This document shows, one piece after another, positions 1 through 5,268 of a DNA stretch of 8,808 nucleotides. The DNA comes from Propionibacteriaceae bacterium (GTDB lineage Bacteria > Actinomycetota > Actinomycetes > Propionibacteriales > Propionibacteriaceae): positions 1 through 8,808 of the forward strand of contig JAKDIK010000095.1 of NCBI GenBank assembly GCA_030450535.1. Direction: 5' to 3'. Under the pieces are notes generated by a model that did no database searches, had not been told where the DNA came from, and saw nothing but the letters and a program-made list of their open reading frames with translations. Made by a program: the position numbers and the translations under genes. The first letter of the stretch is position 1, and each line of letters starts with the position of its first letter.

Positions 1-36
1 TGGGGGCGATCGGTCGGCCGATGCACACTGGGAACC

Positions 37-603
37 ATGCCGCTCGTCGATTCCCACCATCCCGCGCTGCGCGTCTGTGACGCCGACCGGCAGCGCGCCA
101 CCCAGATCCTTTCCGACGCCTATTGCGAGGGACGCCTCGATGAGGTCGAGCTTGATCAGCGGCTCTCTGCGGCGATGAGCGCCCAGAGCCGGCATGATCT
201 TGCGGCGAGCTTGGCCGGGCTGCCGCCCGAGGTGCGTCACCGCGACCTCGCGCGCCGCACGGGCAACGCGAGCGCCGGGTTCGCGCATCTCTCGGCCCTG
301 TTCACGTGGATCTTCGGTCCACTGCTCGTCCATGCGCTGGCGACCCCCGGGTCGGTCTCGCGCAAGGAGTCGGCGAAGGCGTTCAACTTCCAGCTCATCA
401 GCGGCATCCTCTTCCTCGTCACCGCGATCGTGGCCGGAACCCTCCTTCCGGAGGCCGTCGTGGCGCCCGTCATGCTGGCCGGCTGGCTCGCCTGGCTCTC
501 CCTCACCATCGTGGGCGGGGCACGCGCCCTGGCCGGGCAGGCGTGGCGCAACCCCGTCACCCGCGTGGTGCGGTGGGAAGCCTTGGACACCCGCGGGCGT
601 TGA
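37..603 (+). CDS. DUF1707 and DUF4870-like membrane protein
   Basis: A 188-residue protein of unknown function. Residues about 11-64 fit the DUF1707 (SHOCT-like) domain of actinobacteria: an RVCDADR start, then a 'G(R)LDEVELDQRL' helix and a 'DLAASLAGLP' end. Residues about 82-175 are hydrophobic with three likely membrane segments (about 83-101, 117-137 and 142-164). The phrase 'HLSALFTWIFGPLL' and the following 'ESAKAFNFQL' resemble the DUF4870/Tic20-like family. DUF1707 is often joined to a variable membrane or adhesion-type partner, so this is a typical two-part protein, probably in the inner membrane with DUF1707 cytosolic. The start ATG is preceded by a hexamer CACACT and a 7-nt gap rather than a clear Shine-Dalgarno site, so translation may be leaderless. 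The domain calls are by eye; no specific role can be given. Confidence 0.85.
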   Translation: MPLVDSHHPALRVCDADRQRATQILSDAYCEGRLDEVELDQRLSAAMSAQSRHDLAASLAGLPPEVRHRDLARRTGNASAGFAHLSALFTWIFGPLLVHALATPGSVSRKESAKAFNFQLISGILFLVTAIVAGTLLPEAVVAPVMLAGWLAWLSLTIVGGARALAGQAWRNPVTRVVRWEALDTRGR

Positions 604-659
604 GGAGGCAGCACGGGCTCCCGATGCTCGACGCGGGGGCCCCGGGTGCTGCAACACGC

Positions 660-665
660 TAGACT
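660..665 (+). promoter_or_regulatory. Candidate -10 element for ssrA
   Basis: TAGACT matches the actinobacterial sigma-A -10 pattern TANNNT and lies about 70 nt before the mature tmRNA 5' end. Transcription would begin near 672 and give a short leader removed by RNase P. No convincing -35 hexamer is visible in the GC-rich sequence 17-19 nt upstream. The rest of the 604-734 spacer shows nothing else I can name. Confidence 0.4.
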
Positions 666-734
666 GAACCAGACGTCCGTCGCGTGAGCGTCGGCGAGCA
701 CCAGCCCCGCGGGGCGCGGTGTGACAACTCAACA

Positions 735-1104
735 GGGGGTGACTGGTTTCGACTCGGGACGGTAGTTCCAGGAGAAGCGGGCCGAGGAGCCAGCGACATC
801 TCGTTAACGAACGCTGGAAACCAATAACTGCCGACAACTCTCGTGCAGACTTCGCTCTCGCTGCCTGATCAGTGATCGAAGGGTCAGCCCGGATGTAGCC
901 TTCCGTCCGGTGTCTGGCCTCATTTAGGAGGCTTGCTGACCAGCTGACGCCGTGGCGGCTGGTTGGGACTTCACCAGGGCTGGGCCTGTCCGCGACGTGC
1001 CGATGACGAGCGCGGGGGCCGAGGAGAACGACACCATCGGCTGCGCCCGGAGAATGTCTGGTTCGCCTTTCGAGGACGCGGGTTCAATTCCCGCCACCTC
1101 CACC
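735..1104 (+). ncRNA. ssrA: tmRNA (transfer-messenger RNA)
   Basis: tmRNA rescues ribosomes stalled on broken mRNAs and tags the nascent peptide for proteolysis, working with SmpB. The tRNA-like ends are clear. The 5' GGGGGTG (735-741) pairs with CACCTCC (1095-1101) as a 7-bp acceptor stem with one G-U. The T arm is GCGGG-TTCAATT-CCCGC (1078-1094). The conserved 5' 'GACTGGTTTCGAC' is present. The resume codon GCC at 830 opens a frame of 12 codons ending with TGA at 866-868, encoding ADNSRADFALAA with the usual ALAA degron. After discriminator A1102 the DNA reads CCC, so the final A of CCA is not encoded and must be added by nucleotidyltransferase. A helix between 882-888 and 935-941 follows the tag, as expected for the pseudoknot region. 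The molecule appears one-piece, not permuted. Confidence 0.97.
830..868 (+). other. tmRNA proteolysis-tag reading frame
   Basis: This is the internal mRNA-like part of ssrA. It runs from resume codon GCC (830) to TGA (866-868) and encodes ADNSRADFALAA, to which the charged alanine is added in front. The C-terminal ALAA is the ClpXP-type degron. The sequence 'AATAACT' just before the resume codon fits the usual A-rich upstream determinant. Confidence 0.93.
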
Positions 1105-1112
1105 CCTGTGGG

Positions 1113-1146
1113 CAATGCCCCTGCCGGTTTGCTGGCAGGGGCATTG
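1113..1146 (+). terminator. Intrinsic-type terminator hairpin after ssrA
   Basis: There is a perfect 13-bp stem: CAATGCCCCTGCC at 1113-1125 pairs with GGCAGGGGCATTG at 1134-1146 around an 8-nt loop. It begins 9 nt after the tmRNA 3' end. No clean T run follows, which is common for actinobacterial hairpin terminators. Being symmetric, it could also stop minus-strand transcription coming from the toxin remnants to its right. Confidence 0.8.
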
Positions 1147-1184
1147 TCGATGTCCAGGTGTCGTTGTCTGGGCGGCCCAAGCGC

Positions 1185-1202
1185 CCGAAGCCGCGGCTTC
1201 GG
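1185..1202. repeat. 18-bp perfect palindrome
   Basis: CCGAAGCCGCGGCTTCGG is identical to its own reverse complement, with no loop. It sits between the ssrA terminator and the yoeB relic, outside any gene. It could be a protein-binding site or part of a second hairpin; no partner copy was noticed elsewhere in the window. Confidence 0.6.
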
Positions 1203-1254
1203 CGCCGGCCGTCCACAAGGCCGCGTGGCACTCGTGAGCAAGGCCGCAGACCTC

Positions 1255-1404
1255 TCGTCCATAGTGATATCGACAACTGGCGATGCGGATCCCTTGGCGG
1301 ACGACCTTGTACACGAGGCGGTGCTCATCGGTGATACGACGTGACCAATAGCCGGACCTACCGTGCTTGAGGGCCTCGGGCTTGACGATTCCCTCGTTGC
1401 CGTG
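1255..1404 (-). pseudogene. YoeB/Txe-type toxin, C-terminal relic
   Basis: The minus strand here reads, in one frame, GNEGIVKPEALKHG, then SGYWSRRITDEHRLVYKV, then IRIASCRYHY. This follows the second half of the YoeB mRNA interferase family (GKPEPLKH, then SG(F/Y)WSRRIT(E/D)EHRLVY, ending in CRYHY) almost residue for residue. The catalytic C-terminal His/Tyr region is kept. The first 45 or so residues are not recognisable in any frame, and there is no stop after CRYHY: the frame runs on without family resemblance into the ssrA terminator. A one-base insertion near 1405 would restore an 'RHGNEG' start, hinting at frameshift decay. No YefM-type antitoxin is visible upstream (1405-1657). The fragment is judged dead, left from an older toxin-antitoxin module; a live gene is unlikely. 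Confidence 0.8.
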
Positions 1405-1548
1405 ACCGTCTGGAGACCCACGGCGGCACTCCGTCGAGCAGGGGTTGGACGCATGGCTGAGCGAGTGACACGGGAGAGTCCACGCAGCGGTTCTGGCCTC
1501 GGGCCGTCAGCCGCGACGCCGGATGGCCGACTTGCTCATCGCAGACTG

Positions 1549-1582
1549 CGACATCGTGGTCGGCAGACCAACCACGATGTCG
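1549..1582. repeat. 12-bp perfect inverted repeat downstream of the toxin gene
   Basis: CGACATCGTGGT (1549-1560) and ACCACGATGTCG (1571-1582) are perfect reverse complements with a 10-nt loop. On the minus strand this lies 75 nt after the PemK-type toxin stop and could form a hairpin terminator for the toxin-antitoxin transcript, though no T run follows. Alternatively it is a relic of a mobile-element end. The rest of 1405-1657 shows no gene I can support. Confidence 0.5.
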
Positions 1583-1657
1583 GAGTGGGAGGCGGCTTCG
1601 GTGTCGACGGTGACGACCTCGTCGTTCTCCAGGTCACGGAGTCCGTCGCGCGACCGA

Positions 1658-1990
1658 TCACTCGGACAGATACTCCTCGACCCACGAGCGGATCGAGGTG
1701 AGGGTTTCGGGGGAGGCAGTGCCGATCAAGTCGGTCAGACGATCGCGCGAGACGACGCGCACCTGTTCGGTCATGGCGTAGGACGCCTGCTCTCCTCCGA
1801 GCTCACACACGGGTACGTGGTTGGGCCAGCCTCGGTCGGTCGTGGTGAGGGGGACCGCGAGCGTCAGGGTGGTCATCAGCGTGTGGTACCGGTCGTGGGC
1901 GACGATGAGAAGCGGCCGGCGTCCCGATTGCTCCCGCCCGACGGCGGGGTCGGGCCTTGCCCACCAGACTTGACCGGCGCTCAGTTCCAT
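1658..1990 (-). CDS. PemK/MazF-type toxin (endoribonuclease)
   Basis: A 110-residue toxin of the MazF/PemK fold, predicted to cut mRNA in a sequence-specific way when free of its antitoxin. Visible family features are the N-terminal GQVWWA strand, EQSGRRPLLIV (the conserved RRP-hydrophobic loop), VPLTTTDRGWPNHV, and SYAMTEQVRVVSRDRL, the typical 'A.TEQ.R.(I/V)(S/D)R.RL' segment. The ATG at 1990 lies inside the antitoxin's last codons, giving a 10-nt overlap that implies translational coupling. A GTG five codons earlier (2005) has a better-placed GAGGAG 8 nt upstream and is a serious alternative start (115 aa). The length is normal and no frame damage is visible, so the toxin is probably functional. 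Target sequence and exact subfamily cannot be told. Confidence 0.9.
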   Translation of the reverse strand: MELSAGQVWWARPDPAVGREQSGRRPLLIVAHDRYHTLMTTLTLAVPLTTTDRGWPNHVPVCELGGEQASYAMTEQVRVVSRDRLTDLIGTASPETLTSIRSWVEEYLSE

Positions 1991-2202
1991 GCGTCGCTCT
2001 GCCACGCGCGCAACTCCTCGGCATAGGCGGCATCCGCCGGATGCGCCGCCACCGCGCGACGCAACTCCTCCCAGCGAACGTTTCGCTCCTCGGCTTCGGC
2101 CAAGGCCTCGAGATGCTCCCCGAGCGTGCGACCCCGGGCCTGCGCCTGAGCCTTGAGGGCGTCTCGGAGGCCTACGGGCACCTTGATGGTGGTGACAGTC
2201 AT
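1981..2202 (-). CDS. Ribbon-helix-helix antitoxin of the PemK/MazF pair
   Basis: A 73-residue protein. The N-terminal MTVTTIKVPVGLRDAL strand-helix and the following 'AQARGRTLGEHLEAL' fit a ribbon-helix-helix DNA-binding fold (MazE/VapB/CopG-like). The acidic, tryptophan-containing tail (VRWEELRRAV to AWQSDAWN) is the expected flexible toxin-neutralising part. It is the first gene of the pair and overlaps the toxin start by 10 nt. A perfect 10-bp inverted repeat covers its start codon, the expected place for autorepression by the antitoxin-toxin complex. AGGAG is only 1 nt from the ATG, too close for a normal Shine-Dalgarno site, so the mRNA may be leaderless. The family is confident; the named subfamily is not. 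Confidence 0.88.
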   Translation of the reverse strand: MTVTTIKVPVGLRDALKAQAQARGRTLGEHLEALAEAEERNVRWEELRRAVAAHPADAAYAEELRAWQSDAWN

Positions 2203-2218
2203 ACTCCTAGTATGACTG
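2196..2218. promoter_or_regulatory. Likely operator of the toxin-antitoxin operon
   Basis: This is a perfect inverted repeat: arms CAGTCATACT (2196-2205) and AGTATGACTG (2209-2218) with a 3-nt centre. It is AT-richer than its surroundings and covers both the antitoxin ATG (2202-2200) and the putative -10 hexamer. Ribbon-helix-helix antitoxins bind such short symmetric sites, so autoregulation is the natural reading; binding itself is inferred. Confidence 0.75.
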
Positions 2219-2239
2219 CTTGCGGCGGTCGTGCGGCAA
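2209..2239 (-). promoter_or_regulatory. Candidate promoter for the toxin-antitoxin operon
   Basis: On the minus strand TTGCCG (2239-2234) and CATACT (2214-2209) are separated by 19 nt. The -10-like hexamer lies 6 nt before the antitoxin ATG, so transcription would start at or next to the start codon, giving a leaderless mRNA. The -10 falls inside the inverted repeat, which suits repression by occlusion. Both hexamers are only partial matches to consensus. Confidence 0.4.
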
Positions 2240-2317
2240 GGCCCGTGACATGTGCTACTCCGCCATCGACACCGAGCACGCAGGCTGGCTCGTGCGATCA
2301 GTCGCGGCCACCTCTGG

Positions 2318-2323
2318 CAGGAT
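2318..2323 (+). promoter_or_regulatory. Candidate -10 element or ribosome-binding region of the yqgE homologue
   Basis: CAGGAT is followed by GAGGGC and the GTG start, the same spacing and the same GAGGGCGTG as before comF. It may be a -10 hexamer of a leaderless transcript. The AGGA within it, 7 nt from the GTG, could instead act as a Shine-Dalgarno site. The sequence alone does not decide between these readings. Confidence 0.3.
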
Positions 2324-2329
2324 GAGGGC

Positions 2330-2902
2330 GTGGACGCCGACACCGGCCCGCCGATCGAACCGGGCACCCTGCTGGTCGCCGGCGTTGTGCTGAGCGACGG
2401 GGTGTTCGACGGCTCGGTGATTCTGCTGCTCGACGTGGACGAGCATGGCGCTCTCGGCGTCATCCTGAACCGTCTCAACGATCTCGAACTCGGCGCCGCC
2501 CTGCCCGGGTGGGAGGGCCTTGCGAGCTTTCCGCAACGCCTCCACGACGGCGGTCCGGTCTCACCCGAGGGCGCGATCTGCCTGGCGTCGCCCGTCCATG
2601 CCGGCGAGGAGCCGCCCGGCTGGCGCGAGCTGTTCGCGTCCGTGGGCCTGCTCCACCTCCAGACCCCCTTGGAGCTGGCCGACGGTGCCTTTCGCGACCT
2701 GCGCATCTTCGCCGGCTACGCCGGGTGGGGTCCGGGGCAACTGGCGGGCGAGATCGCCCGCGACATGTGGCTGATCGTGCGGGGCACGTACTCCGATGTC
2801 TTCGATCCCGACCCCGAAACGCTGTGGCGGCGTGTGCTGGCCCGGCAGGAGGGCGAACTAGGCTGGCTGTCGACGTGGACGTCGACGCCGGAGCTGAACT
2901 GA
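2330..2902 (+). CDS. YqgE/AlgH family protein (DUF179)
   Basis: A 190-residue soluble protein, the usual length for the family. Its features run in order: GTLLVAGVVLSDGVFDGSVI, then ILLLDVDEHGALGVILNR (the family's 'eh...Ga.GlvLNr' signature), then HDGGPVSPEGAI, and near the C-terminus FAGYAGWGPGQLAGEI, the hallmark 'GYAGW..GQL..E' motif. The biochemical role is not established; AlgH was named for an effect on alginate regulation in Pseudomonas, but that does not transfer here. GTG 2330 is chosen because homology begins just after it. An in-frame GTG at 2252 would add 26 basic, non-homologous residues. The gene is divergent from the toxin-antitoxin operon (127-nt gap) and lies 42 nt ahead of mtrA, so it may be cotranscribed with mtrAB-lpqB. 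Confidence 0.92.
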   Translation: MDADTGPPIEPGTLLVAGVVLSDGVFDGSVILLLDVDEHGALGVILNRLNDLELGAALPGWEGLASFPQRLHDGGPVSPEGAICLASPVHAGEEPPGWRELFASVGLLHLQTPLELADGAFRDLRIFAGYAGWGPGQLAGEIARDMWLIVRGTYSDVFDPDPETLWRRVLARQEGELGWLSTWTSTPELN

Positions 2903-2944
2903 CCCGGAGCCGACCCATCCCGCGCGTGAACTGAGGAGGGCCGC

Positions 2945-3652
2945 ATGGGCGACGCCAAAGCCGCCGGAAGCACGATTCTCGTCGTCGACGACGACGTGGC
3001 GCTCGCCGAGATGCTGCAGATCGTGCTGCAGGCGTCCGGTTTCGACACCACCTGGGTGGCGCGCGGTGACCGGGTGCTGGAGGAGTTCCGGCGGGCCAAG
3101 CCCGATCTCGTCCTGCTCGACCTGATGCTGCCCGGGCGTGACGGCGTGGACGTCTGCCGCGACCTGCGTGCCGAATCCGACGTGCCGATCGTCATGCTGA
3201 CGGCCAAGTCCGACACCCGCGACGTCGTCGAGGGCCTCGAGGCCGGAGCGGACGACTACGTGGCCAAGCCGTTCAAGACCCAGGAACTGCTCGCCCGCGT
3301 CAAGACCCGGCTGCGTCGCTCCACGCCGCCCGAGGAGGAGGCGGACACGCTGCGCATCAGCGACGTGGTGATCGACGTCGAGGCGCACACCGTCCATCGC
3401 GGCAGCGAGCCCATCGCGCTCACCCCGTTGGAGTTCGACCTGCTGTTGGCACTGGCCCGCAAGCCTCGCCAGGCGTTCACGCGCGAGCTGCTGCTCCAGG
3501 AGGTGTGGGGCTACCGGCACCCCGGGGACACGCGGCTGGTGAACGTCCACGTGCAGCGCCTGCGCAGCAAGATCGAACGCGATCCCGAGCGTCCCGAGAT
3601 CGTCGTCACGGTGCGCGGCATCGGCTACCGGGCCGGCTCGCCCACCGCGTGA
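2945..3652 (+). CDS. mtrA: Response regulator MtrA
   Basis: A 235-residue OmpR/PhoB-type transcription factor, the cytosolic DNA-binding partner of MtrB. In actinobacteria MtrA controls genes for cell division, cell-wall hydrolases, DNA replication and osmotic response. Receiver domain, about residues 10-120: acidic pocket D15-D17, phospho-acceptor D59 in LVLLDLMLPG, T86 in VMLTAK and K108 in VAKPF. Winged-helix DNA-binding domain, about 135-230: LTPLEFDLLLALARKPRQ, then LLQEVWGYRHPGDTRLVNVHVQ, ending TVRGIGYRAG. The PLEFDLL...ARKPRQ.FTR..LL..VWGYRHP run matches mycobacterial MtrA as I know it. ATG 2945 has GAGGAGGG a few nt upstream. The stop codon overlaps the likely GTG start of mtrB (GTGA), implying translational coupling. 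Confidence 0.97.
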   Translation: MGDAKAAGSTILVVDDDVALAEMLQIVLQASGFDTTWVARGDRVLEEFRRAKPDLVLLDLMLPGRDGVDVCRDLRAESDVPIVMLTAKSDTRDVVEGLEAGADDYVAKPFKTQELLARVKTRLRRSTPPEEEADTLRISDVVIDVEAHTVHRGSEPIALTPLEFDLLLALARKPRQAFTRELLLQEVWGYRHPGDTRLVNVHVQRLRSKIERDPERPEIVVTVRGIGYRAGSPTA

Positions 3653-5268
3653 GCGCCCTCCACCCCGTGATGTCGGCCCCGACAGTCCCGACGGCGCCGA
3701 AGACCCCGTCGGCCCCGGCGGAGCCGGCCCGACGCCTCAGCTCGCCGCGCGGGTGGTGGTCACGATCACTGTCCGTCCGCGTGGTCACCATGAGCGTGGT
3801 CGCGTCGCTGCTCGTCCTCGCCGTGACGGGGTGGCTGCTGGTCGACAGTTCCAGCCGCGGCATCCTGGAGGCGAAGACCAACCAGTCGGTGTCGGAGGCG
3901 GCTGCGGTGATCGAGGGCATGCAGTCGTCCCTGCGCGACGCCGACCTGCGGACGTCCACCGTGAACGTGCGCCTCACGTTGCTGGCCCGGGACGCCGCCA
4001 GCCGCGGCAACGTGGGCCATCAGTACGAGGTGGTGATCGCCGGGCCCGTTTCCGACATCGCCTCGGCCGGCCTTGAGGTGACCAGCGTCCCGACCTCGAT
4101 CCGGGACGCCGTCGAGGTCGGAGGACAGGATCTCCACACCACCCCCACCCTGATCCAGTTCACCGACGGGCGCGCCGACCGGGCCGGGCTGGTCGTCGGC
4201 GGTGCGCTGCTGGCGCCGGGCAGCGGACGGTACCCGGTCTACTTCCTCTTCCTCATGGATCAGGAGCAGCAGACCCTCCAGGTCGTGCAGCGCTCGGCCC
4301 TGCTCGCCGCGGGGGCGTTCCTGCCGCTCATGACCGGCATCATGTACCTCATCTCCCTGCAGGCGCTGCGCCCGATCCGGGCCGCGCGCGAGGCGTCCGA
4401 ACGCATCGCCGCCGGCAACCTGCACGAGCGCATGGTCGTGCGGGGCTCGGACGACCTGGCGGGGCTCGGCCGGTCGATGAACCACATGGCCGAGGAGCTC
4501 GGCCGGCGCCTGGAGCAATTGGAGGACCTCTCACGGGTGCAGCGCCAGTTCGTCTCCGACGTCTCCCACGAGCTGCGCACGCCGCTCACCACCATCCGGA
4601 TGGCGGTGGACGTCCTCTACGAGGGGCGCGCGGAGCTGCCGCCGATCCCGCGCCGCACCGCGGAGCTGCTGCGCCAGGAGATCGACCGCTTCGAGTCGCT
4701 GCTCACCGACCTGCTGGAGATCTCGCGCTTCGACGCCGGCGCCGCGGAGCTTCAGGCCGAGGAGGTCGACCTCACCGAGCTCGTCTCCGTGGAGGTTGCG
4801 GCCCAGCAGGCGCTGGCCGAGGCGTACTCCACCACGATCGTGCTGGACGCCGCCGGCGACACCCACTGCCTCATCGATCCCCGCCGCATCCGGCGCATCC
4901 TGTCCAACCTGCTGAGCAATGCCATCGAGCATGGCGAGGGGCGCGACGTCCTCGTCGTCGTGCGGGCCAACGACGCCGCGGTCGCCGTGGCCGTCCGCGA
5001 CTTCGGGGTGGGCTTCAGCGCCGCCCAGGCCCACCAGGTGTTCTCGCGGTTCTGGCGCGCGGATCCGTCGCGGCAACGGACGGTCGGCGGCTCGGGACTG
5101 GGGCTGTCCATCGCCCTGGAGAACGCCGAACTGCATGGCGGGTGGCTGAACGCGTGGGGGCGTCCGGGCCATGGAGCCCAGTTCCGCCTCACGCTCCCGC
5201 GGACGCCCGGCGGCCTCGTCGCGGAGTCCCCGCTGCCGGTGGTGCCGCACGAGGGGAGCCTGCGATGA
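3649..5268 (+). CDS. mtrB: Sensor histidine kinase MtrB
   Basis: A 539-residue membrane kinase that phosphorylates MtrA. Order of parts: a short Pro/Ala-rich cytosolic N-terminus; TM1 about 44-66; an extracytoplasmic sensor about 67-214; TM2 about 216-238 (LLAAGAFLPLMTGIMYL); HAMP about 240-291; dimerisation domain with phospho-acceptor H307 in SDVSHELRTPLTTIRMA; ATPase domain with N-box NLLSNAIEH (N424), G1 RDFGVGF, F-box VFSRFWRADPSR and G2 GGSGLGLS (480-487). The pattern FVSDVSHELRTPL, LLEISRFDAG and FSRFWR.DPSR matches mycobacterial MtrB. I chose GTG 3649 because it overlaps the mtrA stop by 4 nt; ATG 3670 (532 aa) is equally possible since neither has a good ribosome-binding site. The 3' end overlaps lpqB by 4 nt. 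All catalytic motifs are intact. Confidence 0.96.
   Translation: MSALHPVMSAPTVPTAPKTPSAPAEPARRLSSPRGWWSRSLSVRVVTMSVVASLLVLAVTGWLLVDSSSRGILEAKTNQSVSEAAAVIEGMQSSLRDADLRTSTVNVRLTLLARDAASRGNVGHQYEVVIAGPVSDIASAGLEVTSVPTSIRDAVEVGGQDLHTTPTLIQFTDGRADRAGLVVGGALLAPGSGRYPVYFLFLMDQEQQTLQVVQRSALLAAGAFLPLMTGIMYLISLQALRPIRAAREASERIAAGNLHERMVVRGSDDLAGLGRSMNHMAEELGRRLEQLEDLSRVQRQFVSDVSHELRTPLTTIRMAVDVLYEGRAELPPIPRRTAELLRQEIDRFESLLTDLLEISRFDAGAAELQAEEVDLTELVSVEVAAQQALAEAYSTTIVLDAAGDTHCLIDPRRIRRILSNLLSNAIEHGEGRDVLVVVRANDAAVAVAVRDFGVGFSAAQAHQVFSRFWRADPSRQRTVGGSGLGLSIALENAELHGGWLNAWGRPGHGAQFRLTLPRTPGGLVAESPLPVVPHEGSLR

Noticed and set aside
952..1344. Plus-strand open frames over 952-1344
   Set aside because: They lie within ssrA, its terminator and the reverse strand of the yoeB relic; there is no domain and no ribosome-binding site.
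924..1454. A 176-residue minus-strand open frame, and a companion at 971-1276 containing 'WRELNPRPRKANQTF'
   Set aside because: Both run antisense across the tmRNA 3' half and terminator. The 'VAGIEPASSKGE' and 'ELNPRP' phrases are well-known spurious translations of the conserved T-arm/acceptor region, not proteins.
1509..1657. Minus-strand stretch reading DRSRDGLRDLENDEVV... just after the toxin stop, as a possible YefM/Phd-type antitoxin remnant
   Set aside because: It is an open frame of about 50 codons ending in TGA, but I could not match it to an antitoxin family and it has no convincing start; left unassigned.
1363..2026. Plus-strand open frames at 1363-1701 and 1523-2026
   Set aside because: They are shadows opposite the toxin-antitoxin genes on the minus strand, without recognisable protein features.
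2252..2329. Upstream GTG (2252) as start of the YqgE/AlgH protein
   Set aside because: The added 26 residues are basic, unlike the family, and the -10-like/AGGA element lies just before GTG 2330.
2858..3550. Long minus-strand open frames opposite mtrA, mtrB, lpqB and comF (for example 2858-3550, 4752-5798, 6983-7825)
   Set aside because: They are typical antisense artefacts of high-GC coding DNA, with low-complexity His/Arg/Gly composition and strong real genes on the other strand.
3505..3648. Upstream extension of mtrB inside mtrA
   Set aside because: It is an open frame only because of high GC; the extension is Arg/Pro/Ala-rich without homology, and the 4-nt overlap start at 3649 fits the operon.
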